Of a DNA stretch of 62,210 nt, positions 42,769 through 52,422 are shown one piece after another (the first letter of the stretch is position 1; each line of letters begins with the position of its first letter). The notes beneath the pieces are model-generated. The model was not told the DNA's origin. It made no database searches and was given only the letters and a program-made list of their open reading frames with translations. Location of the stretch: contig CALUFC010000012.1 of NCBI GenBank assembly GCA_944319885.1, forward strand, positions 1 through 62,210, read 5' to 3'. Source of the stretch: an uncultured Coriobacteriaceae bacterium (lineage in GTDB: Bacteria > Actinomycetota > Coriobacteriia > Coriobacteriales > Coriobacteriaceae). Made by a program: the position numbers and the translations under genes.

Positions 42769-43998
42769 ATGGATTCAGCATCATCTCGATGGCCATCACT
42801 AACATTCGAAGAACTTCTGTGGCACAGAGATCTTGATGAACTGCGCTTCCTGTCGAAGACTGCTCGCCAAAAGATTGGTTCGACCTATCGCGCTGCCATC
42901 CCGTTTGCTATCGGTAAGCGTTCGCTTGTCATACCTCCGCAACTGGCTGCGCGCATAGAGGAGGTCACCGGTCTTCTGTCTCGGTTTGACGAGACGCAAC
43001 AGCAACGCGGGTATGATTTGCCGGCGTTGTTGTTAAGAAGTGAATCGGCGGCAAGCTCGCAGATAGAAAATCTCACATCAAGCGCTCGAAATATTGCGCT
43101 CGCCGAGTTAACAAGCGATGCGCCTCACAATGCCCAAATCATTGCAGGCAATATCGCCGCCATGCGCGAAGCGCTATCCGGCGACGGTGAGCTAAGCATC
43201 GAGGCGGTCCTTGCTATCCATAAGGTTCTCATCGACCGTACCGGCCAGTCGTTTGGTGGCGAGCTTCGCGACGAGCAGGTTTGGATAGGCGGCTCGGCCT
43301 ATAGCCCCCATGGTGCGATCTATGTGCCTCCGCATGCAAAGAGGGTCAGGGGCTACTTGGAAGACATCATCGCCTTTGCTCGCCGGGATGATGTGGGCGC
43401 CATTGCAAAAGCTGCACTTGTTCATGCGCAATTCGAAACGGTGCACCCGTTTATCGACGGAAACGGCAGAACGGGAAGAACGCTGCTTCATCGCATCCTC
43501 AAGCAGGGGGGTGTGCTGGGCAGGGTAACATTGCCTGTTTCGGCAGGGTTGCTGCACAATATCGACCAATATCTGGAGAGTATTACGCGCTATCAGGAAG
43601 GCGATCCGCTGCCCGTAATCGAGGAGCTGCTTGACGCGCTTGAGTTTGCGCTTGCACTCGGTGAGATGGCTGCGCACATGGTCGATAAGGTGCTTGCTGA
43701 CTGGGAAGATCGTATAACCGAGCGAGCCGGTTCTAGCATGCACCGGCTTCCTGCCCTGCTTGTTCAGCATCCTGTGGTGAATGTGGCATTTTTGGCAGGG
43801 GAGCTCGAAATTACGCCGCGCGCTGCGCAGAATCTCGTTGCGCGCGCGTGCGAGTACAACATGCTACGAGCATTTGGCAACAAGCGCCGCGGCACCTTTT
43901 ACCAGGCGGACGATATCATTGATATTCTCGAACAGGCATCGAGCGTGCAGGGCGTGCGCCGACTTATTGCGGGGAAGCCGTGCGGCAAAGGTTGGTGA
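42769..43998 (+). CDS. Fic family protein with N-terminal inhibitory motif and C-terminal winged helix
   Basis: 409 residues from the ATG at 42769, with GGAGG six bases upstream; an ATG at 42751 is possible. The Fic active site HPFIDGNGRTGR is intact, so the enzyme should transfer AMP from ATP to a hydroxyl of a target protein. A likely class II inhibitory motif, SSQIEN, is at about residue 93. The last 90 residues (VVNVAFLAGELEITPRAAQ and FYQADDIIDILEQ) look like a winged helix. The gene is lower in GC than its neighbours. Two tandem palindromes directly upstream suggest tight or self control. Confidence 0.9.
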   Translation: MDSASSRWPSLTFEELLWHRDLDELRFLSKTARQKIGSTYRAAIPFAIGKRSLVIPPQLAARIEEVTGLLSRFDETQQQRGYDLPALLLRSESAASSQIENLTSSARNIALAELTSDAPHNAQIIAGNIAAMREALSGDGELSIEAVLAIHKVLIDRTGQSFGGELRDEQVWIGGSAYSPHGAIYVPPHAKRVRGYLEDIIAFARRDDVGAIAKAALVHAQFETVHPFIDGNGRTGRTLLHRILKQGGVLGRVTLPVSAGLLHNIDQYLESITRYQEGDPLPVIEELLDALEFALALGEMAAHMVDKVLADWEDRITERAGSSMHRLPALLVQHPVVNVAFLAGELEITPRAAQNLVARACEYNMLRAFGNKRRGTFYQADDIIDILEQASSVQGVRRLIAGKPCGKGW

Positions 43999-44073
43999 TG
44001 TGCCCTCGTCCGCAGTTCGTGGTCGCTCCCTTTGCTATCCTGAAGGCGATGTTTGCTTGAGAGTGGGGAGGCT

Positions 44074-47031
44074 ATGGGACTTGATGGTGAGATGCAGAAA
44101 GGCTGCTCTGCCTTTGAGCGTAGCTTAGCCGCATCGTTCATTGATGATTCGATCGATTCCGACGAGCGATTTCAAAGCCGTGTCATCGCCAATTCGCGGA
44201 CGATGGGGGAGAGTCTTCTCTCTGCAATCAAGCAACAGTTAAATACGTGCGACTCTTTCGATTTCTGTGTGGCGTTTGTAGCAGAGAGCGGCCTTTCTTG
44301 TCTGGTCCAGGTTCTTGCAGAGCTTCGTGCAAAAAATATACGAGGTAGGTTGCTCACTTCAACCTACCTTAACTTCAACACCCCGGTGGCGTTTCGAAAG
44401 CTCCTCGAGTATGACAACATCGAAACGCGTGTCTACCAAGGTGATCTACATGCAAAGAGCTACGTGTTTCAGCACGGCGGGATCTGTACGGTCATCATTG
44501 GCAGTGGAAACTTGACGCAATCTGCATTGACCTGCAATCGAGAGTGGAACGTCCTATTTCATTCTTACGATACGGGCGCGGTGTCACATTCCATAGGCAG
44601 AGAGTTTGAGGATCTGTGGAATGATGCCTCCACGGTAGGCTTGAGTGAGGCATGGATCAGGGGATACGAGGCTTTTCACGTTCACGCTGACCATAGGCAA
44701 GCGCGCATGAGCGCATATGTCGAAGAGCGTTTGGATCGAGATCTGATGCTGAGCGCTGAGAAGGGGATCAAGCCGAACGAAATGCAGACACGCGCCCTTG
44801 AGGCGCTTGGCGTTCTGCATACACGCAATGAGCCGCGAGCTCTGCTCGTATCGGCTACGGGGACCGGGAAAACCTATCTCTCTGCATTCGATGTCGAGCG
44901 CGTGAGGCCGAGGCGCGTGCTGTTCCTCGCTCATAGAAAACGGATCCTGGAAGCCTCGATGAAGAGCTATCAAAAGCTATTGGGTGATCGATACCGGTAT
45001 GAGGTGTATCGTCCGGGACAACTGTCCGAGGGAGACGCTTGCGTCTTTGCCATGTGCTCAACCATCGTACGGCATCTCGATGAGATCAATCCTGCCTTCT
45101 TCGACTACATCGTAGTTGACGAGGCGCATCGCACGGGATCGTCCAGCTACAAGAAGATCATGTCGTATCTTAAGCCAACGTTTTATCTCGGCATGACGGC
45201 GACTCCCAACCGAACTGACGGTTATGACGTGTTCGCGTTGTTCAATCATGTGATCGCGTATCAGATTACGCTGCAAGATGCTCTGGAAAATCATATGCTG
45301 GTGCCGTTTCACTACTATGGGATCGCGGACCTTACTATCGATTATGAGGAGGCGGATGATCCTGCCTTATTCTCGAGACTTGTATCTGGGGAGCGCGTTC
45401 GTCTCGTAACGGAGAAGATCGAGGAATATTCCGTTGATAAGCAGAACAGGAAAGGTCTGATCTTTTGCAATAGGAACGATGAGGCGCGTGAGCTATCGAA
45501 AAGATTCAACGAGCTTGGTTATAGAACCGAGGCGTTGAGCGGCGAAAACTCTGATGCTGAGCGAGACGATGCAATTGCGCGTCTCGAGACGGGCGAACTC
45601 GAGTACATCTTTTCTGTTGATATCTTCAACGAGGGAATCGATATTCCCAGCGTGAATCAGATTATCATGCTCAGGCGCACTGAGTCGGCGATTGTATTTG
45701 TGCAGCAGCTGGGGCGCGGACTCAGGAAGGACGAGGGGAAAGACTACACCCTCGTTCTGGATTTCATCGGCAACTACCAGAAGAATTTCTTCGTTCCCGT
45801 GGCGTTGTCGGGAGATAAGACGTACAACAAGGACAATCTTAGGACAATCGTAAGGGAGGGAAGTCTCGTCGTTCCGGGTGCCTCTACGGTCAGCTTTGAT
45901 CGAATCGCCGAAGCTCGAATTTACCGTGCGATTGATGGGGGTAACTTTACAGAGGCGAAATTCCTGAAGAATGAGTACACGGGGCTTCGGCAGATGGTCG
46001 GGCACATCCCATCGCTTAAAGAGTTCGACGCGCATGGATCCATCGATCCGCTGCTCATCTTCAAGAAATACGGATCATACCATGCTTTTCTTTTAAAAAA
46101 CGAAGGATCGTATAACGTTGAGTTTTCCCAAGCGCAGTGCGGCGTTCTTAAATTCTTGTCGCAGAAGCTTGCCAACGGCAAGCGGTTTGAGGAGCTCTAT
46201 GTGCTCCGCTCTCTTATCGAGGACGGGAATGAGACTATCGATGGCTTAGGCGATACGGCTCGACGATCCTTTGGTGTGGTTTCTCGAGCAACTATCTGGT
46301 GGTCTGCCGCTCATGTTCTCGAGGGCGATTTTTCCGTGGTTAAAGACGTCACGCCTTTGATGATGCATGATGAAACGGGTTTCCATCTCATGAAGCCACT
46401 CGCGCAGATGCTTCAAGATCATGAGTTTGCACGGCAAGTTATGGAAGTCATCGATTTCGGTATCAGCCGCTATCAGGAACGGTATTCCCAGCGGTATAGG
46501 GAAACGGGTTTCGTCCTCAATGAGAAGTACACCTATGAAGAGGCGTGCAGAATCCTTGGCTGGAAGAAAAATGTTAACGGGCAGAACATCGGAGGATATA
46601 AGTACGATGCGGAGACGAATACATTTCCGGTGTTCATCAACTACGATAAGGCGCCGGATATTGAAGATTCGATTCGTTACGAGGATCGGTTCGTGTCCAA
46701 TCGGGAGCTCATCGCGATCTCAAAGCAACCACGTGATATGCATTCTCCTGAGATTAAGCGACTTCAGGCTTGGCCGGATAACGGGATGAAGATCTATCTC
46801 TTTATGAGGAAGAATAAGGCTGATGAAGGCAGCAAGGAGTTTTATTTCTTTGGAGAAATGAGGCCTACAGGAGAATTCAAACCCATCATCATGCCCAAGG
46901 TAAATAAAAAGGCAGTCGAGATCACGTATTCCCTGGAGACACCAATTCGCCAAGACCTTTATGACTTCATGACCGCCAACCTTGATGAGAGGGAATTGAC
47001 CGCTACGGAGCGGCAGGGTGATAGCGCCTGA
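44074..47031 (+). CDS. HKD-nuclease/DEAD-type helicase/DUF3427 protein
   Basis: 985 residues; ATG at 44074 after GGGGAGG. The N-terminal phospholipase-D-like domain has the HKD-type motif LHAKSYVF and GSGNLTQSAL (about residues 125-155). The superfamily 2 helicase core follows, with ATGTGKTYLSA, VVDEAHR, GMTATPNRTDG and QQLGRGLRKDEGKD. The last 350 residues are the DUF3427 region. This fusion is widespread and, from its distribution, has been predicted to act in defence or DNA repair. The base composition is visibly more AT-rich than that of neighbouring genes, a sign of transfer. A MutT-type NUDIX gene, a common companion, faces it only four bases after the stop. Confidence 0.92.
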   Translation: MGLDGEMQKGCSAFERSLAASFIDDSIDSDERFQSRVIANSRTMGESLLSAIKQQLNTCDSFDFCVAFVAESGLSCLVQVLAELRAKNIRGRLLTSTYLNFNTPVAFRKLLEYDNIETRVYQGDLHAKSYVFQHGGICTVIIGSGNLTQSALTCNREWNVLFHSYDTGAVSHSIGREFEDLWNDASTVGLSEAWIRGYEAFHVHADHRQARMSAYVEERLDRDLMLSAEKGIKPNEMQTRALEALGVLHTRNEPRALLVSATGTGKTYLSAFDVERVRPRRVLFLAHRKRILEASMKSYQKLLGDRYRYEVYRPGQLSEGDACVFAMCSTIVRHLDEINPAFFDYIVVDEAHRTGSSSYKKIMSYLKPTFYLGMTATPNRTDGYDVFALFNHVIAYQITLQDALENHMLVPFHYYGIADLTIDYEEADDPALFSRLVSGERVRLVTEKIEEYSVDKQNRKGLIFCNRNDEARELSKRFNELGYRTEALSGENSDAERDDAIARLETGELEYIFSVDIFNEGIDIPSVNQIIMLRRTESAIVFVQQLGRGLRKDEGKDYTLVLDFIGNYQKNFFVPVALSGDKTYNKDNLRTIVREGSLVVPGASTVSFDRIAEARIYRAIDGGNFTEAKFLKNEYTGLRQMVGHIPSLKEFDAHGSIDPLLIFKKYGSYHAFLLKNEGSYNVEFSQAQCGVLKFLSQKLANGKRFEELYVLRSLIEDGNETIDGLGDTARRSFGVVSRATIWWSAAHVLEGDFSVVKDVTPLMMHDETGFHLMKPLAQMLQDHEFARQVMEVIDFGISRYQERYSQRYRETGFVLNEKYTYEEACRILGWKKNVNGQNIGGYKYDAETNTFPVFINYDKAPDIEDSIRYEDRFVSNRELIAISKQPRDMHSPEIKRLQAWPDNGMKIYLFMRKNKADEGSKEFYFFGEMRPTGEFKPIIMPKVNKKAVEITYSLETPIRQDLYDFMTANLDERELTATERQGDSA

Positions 47032-47035
47032 TCAC

Positions 47036-47428
47036 TCACGCTTCCAGGGCTTTTTCAAGCTCTTCGACGACCTTGATGTCTGCAGGGAGCCAATCAACCG
47101 ACCAGAGGGACTCTTTGGTTAGCCAACGAAGATTTTCATGTTCAGAGTCATGGATTGTTCCCGAGACGATCTGGCATAGGAAGCATTCCATCGAAAGGTG
47201 GAAGGTGTCGTAGTCATGTTCGACTGTGCAGAGATGTTCGAGGTTGTCGATCTCCACCTCGAGCTCCTCGCGGATTTCTCGGATGCATGCTTCAGCCGCG
47301 GTCTCATTGGGCTCGAGCTTGCCTCCCGGGAATTCCCAGCCGTCTTTGAACTCCCCATATCCGCGCTGAGCAGCTAGGATACCCTTACGGTCTTGGATGA
47401 TCGCTGCTGCCACATGAATGCGTTTCAT
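47036..47428 (-). CDS. MutT-type NUDIX (deoxy)nucleoside triphosphate pyrophosphohydrolase
   Basis: 130 residues. The NUDIX box is complete, from GGKLEPNETAAEACIRE to REELEVEID (G-x5-E-x7-REUxEE). The start KRIHVAAAIIQDRKG and the late WLPADIKVVEELEK match the MutT/CTP pyrophosphohydrolase group, which clears oxidised or unusual nucleotides. It converges on the helicase gene, with stops only four bases apart. In other genomes this pair is also adjacent, so a joint role is likely. No strong ribosome site precedes the ATG. Confidence 0.9.
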   Translation of the reverse strand: MKRIHVAAAIIQDRKGILAAQRGYGEFKDGWEFPGGKLEPNETAAEACIREIREELEVEIDNLEHLCTVEHDYDTFHLSMECFLCQIVSGTIHDSEHENLRWLTKESLWSVDWLPADIKVVEELEKALEA

Positions 47429-47477
47429 ATTCTGCTATCCGATCTTTCTTGTCCTAAGTCGATCAATGATACCGCTT

Positions 47478-50165
47478 CTACTCGTCCCCCAACAGCTCCT
47501 CGATGGCGCCGGCGCGGTAGTTGGTAAAGACCGCCTCGCTTTCCTCCTGCGTGGCATCGAGGTCCACGTCGGCCATGATGCCAAAGTCATGGTCGCCGTC
47601 GCTGTCGTGAAAAACCTGGTGTACATGCCAAACGTGATTGGCCTGCTCGTCTGATTCGTCGATGGCGAAAAACGCCGTCGAACGCGCGTCGGCATCGACG
47701 AGCAACTCATCGTGCGCCTCGAAGAACGCATCGAGCGCATGCCGCCAGCGCGCCACGCCCATGCCCCATGCGCCATCGAGCTCTCCCAGCTCATCGGCTT
47801 TGTTGCGCGCGGCGAGCTTCACGCGGCGGAACAGCGCGTTGCGCACGAGCAGCTGGACACCGCGGCGGTCGGCGACAACGGCGTCGGCGGCGGTGGGCGG
47901 AGCCATGTCGAGCGCAGCGGCATCGCCTGCAGCCGCCCATTCGTCTACCAGGCTCGAGTCGACCGAGCGCACCATGAAGCCCAGCCACGAGATGATCTCG
48001 TCGAGCTGCTCGTTGCGCTTCGAGACCGGTACGGTGCGGTCGAGGGAGCGGAATGCCTCGGCGAGGTAGCGCAGCAGGATGCCCTCCGAGCGAGCAATCT
48101 TATAGCGCTGGATGTAATCCTTGAAGTCAGATGCCGTCTCGAGCATGTCCCTCAGCACCGATTTGGGGCTGAGCGCATAGTCGTTTGCCCAGGGCACCTC
48201 GGCGCAATACTGCGCAAACGCCGCGTCAAGCAGCTCTTCGAGCGGCTTGGGGTACGTAACGTCGGCAATGCGTTCCAAGCGCTCCTCGTAGTCGATGCCC
48301 TCGGCCTTCATGGCGGCCATGGCGCGGTCGCGCTCTGCGCGCTCTTGGGCGCGCAGCACCTGCTTGGGATCTTCGAGTGTGGCCTCCACCATGGAGATGA
48401 GGTCCAGCGTGTAGGTTTCGCTTTCGGGATCGAGCAGCTCCAGCGCGGCGAGCAAAAACGGCGAGAGCGGCTGGTCGAGGGCGAAGTCCTCGGGCAGATC
48501 GACGGTGAGGGAATACTCGATGATGGGCTCGCCGCCCGTTGCCTCGCTATCATCTGCTGGCGCGTGCTCGGTGCGAACCACCACGCCGGTGTCGATGAGG
48601 GTCGCGAAGATCTCGTTGGCGCGCGCTTCGAGCTTGAGCTTTTCCTCGGGCGTCTGCAGGCTCGCGGCGATGAGCTCGCTGACGCGCTCGCGCGCGTTGC
48701 CGCCGCGCTCCACCATGGAGAGCACCATGGAGTGCGTGATGCGCAGGCGTGGCTTGAGCGTTTCGGGCTGGGTTTCTATCAGGCGATTGAACGTTTGCTC
48801 GTTCCAGGTGACGAAGCCTTCGGGCGCCTTTTTCTTGCGAATCTTGCGCAGCTTCTTGGGGTCGCCGCCCGCTTTGGCAACGAGCTTGGCGTTCTCGATG
48901 TCGTGCTCAGGGGCTTCGGCGATCACCAGCCCCTCGGTGTCAAAGCCAGCGCGTCCTGCACGTCCGGCAATCTGGTGGAATTCGCGGGCGCGCAGCCTGC
49001 GCATGCGGTATCCGTCGTATTTGGTGAGCGCGGTGAGCACCACCGTGTGGATGGGCACGTTGATACCTACGCCGAGCGTGTCGGTGCCGCAGATGACGGG
49101 GAGAAGCCCCTGCTGGGCAAGGCGCTCGACCAGCAGACGGTATCTCGGCAGCATGCCGGCGTGGTGCACGCCCACGCCGCACCCGATGAGCCGGCGCAAG
49201 ATCTTGCCGAACGCGGTGGTGAAGCGCGTGCCCTTGGCTGCCTGCTTGATGGCCTCGCGCTGCTCTTTGGTGGCGATGCCGAAGTTGGCGAGCGAGCTCG
49301 CCGTGGCAAGTGCGGCATCCTGGCTGAAATGCACGATGTAGAGCGGCGCGTTGCCTTGGCGCAGCGCCAGCTCCACGGTTCCCTCGAGCGCGGTGTCCAC
49401 GTATTCGAACGCGAGCGGCACGGGGCGCGGGGCGTCGGTAACGAGGTCGACCTCGGCGCCGGTTTGCGTGCGCAGGGCATCGGCGACCTGCGTCATGTCG
49501 CCGAGCGTGGCGCTCATGAGCATGAATTGCGTGTGCGGAAGCGTGAGCAGCGGGACCTGCCATGCCCAGCCGCGATCGGGGTCGGCGAAATAGTGGAATT
49601 CATCCATGGCAACGAGGCCCACGTCGGTATCTTCGCCTTCGCGCAGCGCTTGGTTGGCGAGGATCTCGGCGGTGCAGCAGATAACGGGCGCACCTGTGTT
49701 GATGTGCGTGTCGCCGGTAATCATGCCTACGTTATCGCGACCAAGAACGTCGACAAGATCGAAGAACTTCTCGCTCACGAGTGCTTTGATGGGCGCGGTG
49801 TAGTAGGCATGGCGGCCCTGCGCCATACCAAAGAAGAGCAGGCCCAACGCCACAAGCGATTTGCCCGAGCCAGTGGGCGTGCCCAGAATCACATGGTCGC
49901 CGGCTGCGAGATCCATGAGGGCCTCTTCTTGGTGCGGCCACAGCTCGATGCCGCGCTCTTCGCACCAGCCCCAGAAGCGCTCGAACGCCTCGTCTGCCGT
50001 GAGCCACGGCTCGGGTTCCGAGTCATCTTCGGGCATGCGCCAGCTAGGGGAGAGCGCGCCCAGCGAGCCGGGCGCGCCGACGCCGCCTGTGCCGGCAGCA
50101 AACGAGCTTGCCGACGAACGGCTGGTCTCGGGCGCGGATGTAGATGCGTTCTCGGCGTGCGTCAT
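47478..50165 (-). CDS. Ski2-like DEAD/DEAH helicase with DUF3516
   Basis: 895 residues. After a low-complexity N-terminus (Ser/Ala/Gly, to about residue 45) comes a helicase core: WPHQEEALMDLAAGDHVILG, TPTGSGKSLVA, MDEFHYFADPDRGWAW, MSATLGDM and HQIAGRAGRAGFD. The C-terminal 400 residues are the DUF3516 region typical of actinobacterial members. The enzyme should be an ATP-dependent RNA or DNA translocase; its target is unknown. The gene has the high GC of the native genome, unlike the HKD helicase beside it, so it is probably a resident housekeeping gene. Confidence 0.9.
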   Translation of the reverse strand: MTHAENASTSAPETSRSSASSFAAGTGGVGAPGSLGALSPSWRMPEDDSEPEPWLTADEAFERFWGWCEERGIELWPHQEEALMDLAAGDHVILGTPTGSGKSLVALGLLFFGMAQGRHAYYTAPIKALVSEKFFDLVDVLGRDNVGMITGDTHINTGAPVICCTAEILANQALREGEDTDVGLVAMDEFHYFADPDRGWAWQVPLLTLPHTQFMLMSATLGDMTQVADALRTQTGAEVDLVTDAPRPVPLAFEYVDTALEGTVELALRQGNAPLYIVHFSQDAALATASSLANFGIATKEQREAIKQAAKGTRFTTAFGKILRRLIGCGVGVHHAGMLPRYRLLVERLAQQGLLPVICGTDTLGVGINVPIHTVVLTALTKYDGYRMRRLRAREFHQIAGRAGRAGFDTEGLVIAEAPEHDIENAKLVAKAGGDPKKLRKIRKKKAPEGFVTWNEQTFNRLIETQPETLKPRLRITHSMVLSMVERGGNARERVSELIAASLQTPEEKLKLEARANEIFATLIDTGVVVRTEHAPADDSEATGGEPIIEYSLTVDLPEDFALDQPLSPFLLAALELLDPESETYTLDLISMVEATLEDPKQVLRAQERAERDRAMAAMKAEGIDYEERLERIADVTYPKPLEELLDAAFAQYCAEVPWANDYALSPKSVLRDMLETASDFKDYIQRYKIARSEGILLRYLAEAFRSLDRTVPVSKRNEQLDEIISWLGFMVRSVDSSLVDEWAAAGDAAALDMAPPTAADAVVADRRGVQLLVRNALFRRVKLAARNKADELGELDGAWGMGVARWRHALDAFFEAHDELLVDADARSTAFFAIDESDEQANHVWHVHQVFHDSDGDHDFGIMADVDLDATQEESEAVFTNYRAGAIEELLGDE

Positions 50166-50237
50166 GTGGGCGGCTTTCTCTCGTATCGAACGCTCCCATT
50201 ATGGCAGACGCCGCGGACGCGCGTCGCGTGCGTAGCG

Positions 50238-51101
50238 TCAGCGTGTCCCCGCGTGCCGTTGTGCGCGTTCGCGTTCGCGACGACGGCGGTTGATGAGGTT
50301 GGTGACCGCGGCTTCCATGCCGAGCGGCACGTAGGCAAGGCGCTCGAGGTCATCGGGCAGGTAGCTTATGAGGCTCTGCTCCCGGTTCCGCGCATGCGCG
50401 ATGGCGTCTCGATCAAGCTGGTCGGTGGGAGTGGAGGTCGGGGTGATGCAGAGCCCCCAGACGGCGGCGCCCTGCTCGACAAGACGACTTTCGTATTCGG
50501 TCTGCGGATGTTCCGGGTGGTCGCGCCGTACATCGTCCGATGCCCAGAGCAGTTTGTAGCCCGCCGCTTTGATCTGCGTGAGCGTGAAGTCGCGCAGCGG
50601 CTGGCTGTCGGTGCGCAGGGTCACGGTTGCGCGCGGCGCGAGCAGTGGACGATATGCAAGCAGGTGGTCGACGTTCGTGAGACGGCGCTGGGCGAAGTGG
50701 CGCTTAGGGTAGGGCGTGGGGAAGTTAAGCGTGATGGCGTCGAGCTCGCCTGCTCCGAAGATTTGGCCGAGCGCGCCTGCCCCGCGCGGGATAACGAGTG
50801 CGTTGGCAAGCTCAGATTCGCAGATGCGCTGCGCTGCGTAGGCGATGCAGACCGGCTCGACATCCATGCCAATGAATAGCGTCATTGGATCCCGACGAGC
50901 TGCTTCAACAAGATAGCTGCCCTTGCCGCAGCCCAGGTCGAGCGCGACGGCGCGCAGCGGCCGGCTGCCGTCGAGCGGGCTTGTGGCATCTGCCCATCTG
51001 CTGCGATAGTGCGCCGGATGCGTTTCGATGGCCCGCGCATAGCGCTCGAGGCGATCTTCGAGCACGAAGTTCTTCGGTTTGCGCATATGGGTAAGTCCCA
51101 C
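50238..51101 (-). CDS. TrmB-like tRNA (guanine-N7)-methyltransferase
   Basis: 287 residues from a GTG at 51101 with GGAGGA just upstream; ATG at 51086 is an alternative. SAM-binding motif ALDLGCGKGSYLVEAA is followed by FIGMDVEPVC, then LNFPTPYPKRHFAQRRLT, the counterpart of the TrmB signature (NFPDPWPKxxHxKRRL). The C-terminal extension of about 80 basic residues is longer than usual. The enzyme would methylate G46 of tRNA. The Asp-Pro-Trp of the signature is Thr-Pro-Tyr here, so it is a divergent member and the assignment is a bit less firm. Confidence 0.8.
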   Translation of the reverse strand: MGLTHMRKPKNFVLEDRLERYARAIETHPAHYRSRWADATSPLDGSRPLRAVALDLGCGKGSYLVEAARRDPMTLFIGMDVEPVCIAYAAQRICESELANALVIPRGAGALGQIFGAGELDAITLNFPTPYPKRHFAQRRLTNVDHLLAYRPLLAPRATVTLRTDSQPLRDFTLTQIKAAGYKLLWASDDVRRDHPEHPQTEYESRLVEQGAAVWGLCITPTSTPTDQLDRDAIAHARNREQSLISYLPDDLERLAYVPLGMEAAVTNLINRRRRERERAQRHAGTR

Positions 51102-51148
51102 GATTCCTCCGAACGTTTTCTAGGTCTCTGTCTCGAACGTCGTATGCA

Positions 51149-51928
51149 TTACGGGCGTTCGAGTATGACGTAGCGGTTGAGCGTTCCCGAGGTGCCGTCT
51201 GCTGAGAAGCGGGCGAGCTCGTGTGCGTTTGCCGCATGCAGCAGCCGGTCAATTTCCTCATCGTTGGTATGGTGGCAATAGCGAAGCGCTGCTGGGTCGC
51301 TCTGCCAGCCGAGAAGCCAGTCGTTATCCTCCAGGATATCCGCGATATCGTGGCGCGCGACGTGTGCCTGCGCGGTGACACTGCGCGCCTTGCCCGCGAG
51401 CCGCGCATCATTCATGAACTGCCAAAAGGATACGACCGCGATGCCGTGAGGCGCGAGGTGCGCGAGCAGGAGGCGCAGCACCTCGGCGCGCAGCGCGAAG
51501 CCGGGGATGTGGTGCAAGAACCCAAAGCTGCATGCGAGCTCGCAGGGCACGGAGGTGATGCGGCGCTGCTCACCTTCTGGTTGTTCGAGCAGCGCAGAAA
51601 GGACGTCGAGCTTCTGAAACTGCACCGAGCACCGGGGAAGCTCGCGGAACGCCTGCGTGTCAAATGCATCGCAGTTATCGGTCGCAACATACGTAATGCT
51701 GGTCTGGGGAAAGCATCCGTGCAGGTAATGGGCGAGGCGCATGTTGCCACACGCAAGGTCGAGCACGGAAAGCGTTGCCGGTTCGTCGCCAAAACGGTCG
51801 TGCAGCAGCGGGAGCACGCGGTTCCATCCGGTCCATGGTGCCTGTCTCGTGGCAGAGAATGACGCAGCATGTTGCTGGTAGAACGTCGTGTTGAGTGCAA
51901 TGAGCGTGCGGGCCGAAGCGTGGTCCAT
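51149..51928 (-). CDS. Class I SAM-dependent methyltransferase
   Basis: 259 residues; ATG after AGGAGAACC. Motif I VLDLACGNMRLAHYL, an acidic end of strand 2 in YVATDNCDAFD, and FGFLHHIPGFALRAEVLRLLL mark a small-molecule type methyltransferase fold. It starts like TehB/UbiE-type enzymes, but the substrate is not recognisable. It is upstream of the TrmB-like gene by 47 bp in the same direction and shares its divergent control region with elp3. Confidence 0.85.
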   Translation of the reverse strand: MDHASARTLIALNTTFYQQHAASFSATRQAPWTGWNRVLPLLHDRFGDEPATLSVLDLACGNMRLAHYLHGCFPQTSITYVATDNCDAFDTQAFRELPRCSVQFQKLDVLSALLEQPEGEQRRITSVPCELACSFGFLHHIPGFALRAEVLRLLLAHLAPHGIAVVSFWQFMNDARLAGKARSVTAQAHVARHDIADILEDNDWLLGWQSDPAALRYCHHTNDEEIDRLLHAANAHELARFSADGTSGTLNRYVILERP

Positions 51929-52422
51929 GGTTCTCCTGTATTCGGGTGATGTCCGGGGTCATTGTAACAGGGAGGCACGAACGCGGGCCGCGCGTTGCTC
52001 CTGAGGCCTTGACCGAGCCTGCTCGAGCAGTTTTTCTTGAATTTGAGGCTCATGTTGCCAGTTAGTTCAGATTCCGGAGCAAATCGACCGTGCAGACGCG
52101 TTTCCTGTCGCCCCGATTATGCTCTTAACGATAGCAAATACTAATAACTGGTATATAAGTCTATATTATATAGACTTATATACCTATCAATGTTTCGTGT
52201 TTCGTTTCGAAAGGGCGGAAACAGGCAACCATCGCTCCGGAATCTGAACTAAATGACAAAAAAAGAAGCGGAATAGCAAAAAAGTTACCACTGAGCAGTT
52301 TCTATGGCGTACTCAGCGTGGTTTTGCCGGGCAGCGAGGTTCAGTTCCAGCCGAATCGAGTCGCGTCTCAACATGCTTGGCCTTGCTCGCATCACCATGG
52401 GCATATTCGATAGAATGCTTGC
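51929..52422. other. 494 bp divergent gap before elp3, no gene
   Basis: The gap between a minus-strand methyltransferase and elp3 contains the complex palindromic element at 52063-52252 and no plausible gene. The remaining right part (52253-52422) is ordinary sequence leading to the elp3 start. Promoters for both sides must lie here, but no strong consensus pair was evident. Confidence 0.55.
52063..52252. repeat. 190 bp element: 19 bp inverted repeats around a 35 bp AT-rich palindrome
   Basis: The ends are TTAGTTCAGATTCCGGAGC (52063-52081) and its exact reverse complement (52234-52252). Near the middle, 52151-52185 is a nearly perfect palindrome: two 17 bp arms (GGTATATAAGTCTATAT and its complement) around one T. 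No coding frame lies inside. The AT content of the centre contrasts sharply with the surrounding genome. It could be a miniature transposable element, a protein-binding site or a cruciform-forming element. No target duplication was found at the ends. Confidence 0.8.

Noticed and set aside
47712-50879. A 1055-codon open frame on the plus strand
   Set aside because: It mirrors the DUF3516 helicase and part of the TrmB-like gene, whose motifs are unmistakable on the minus strand.
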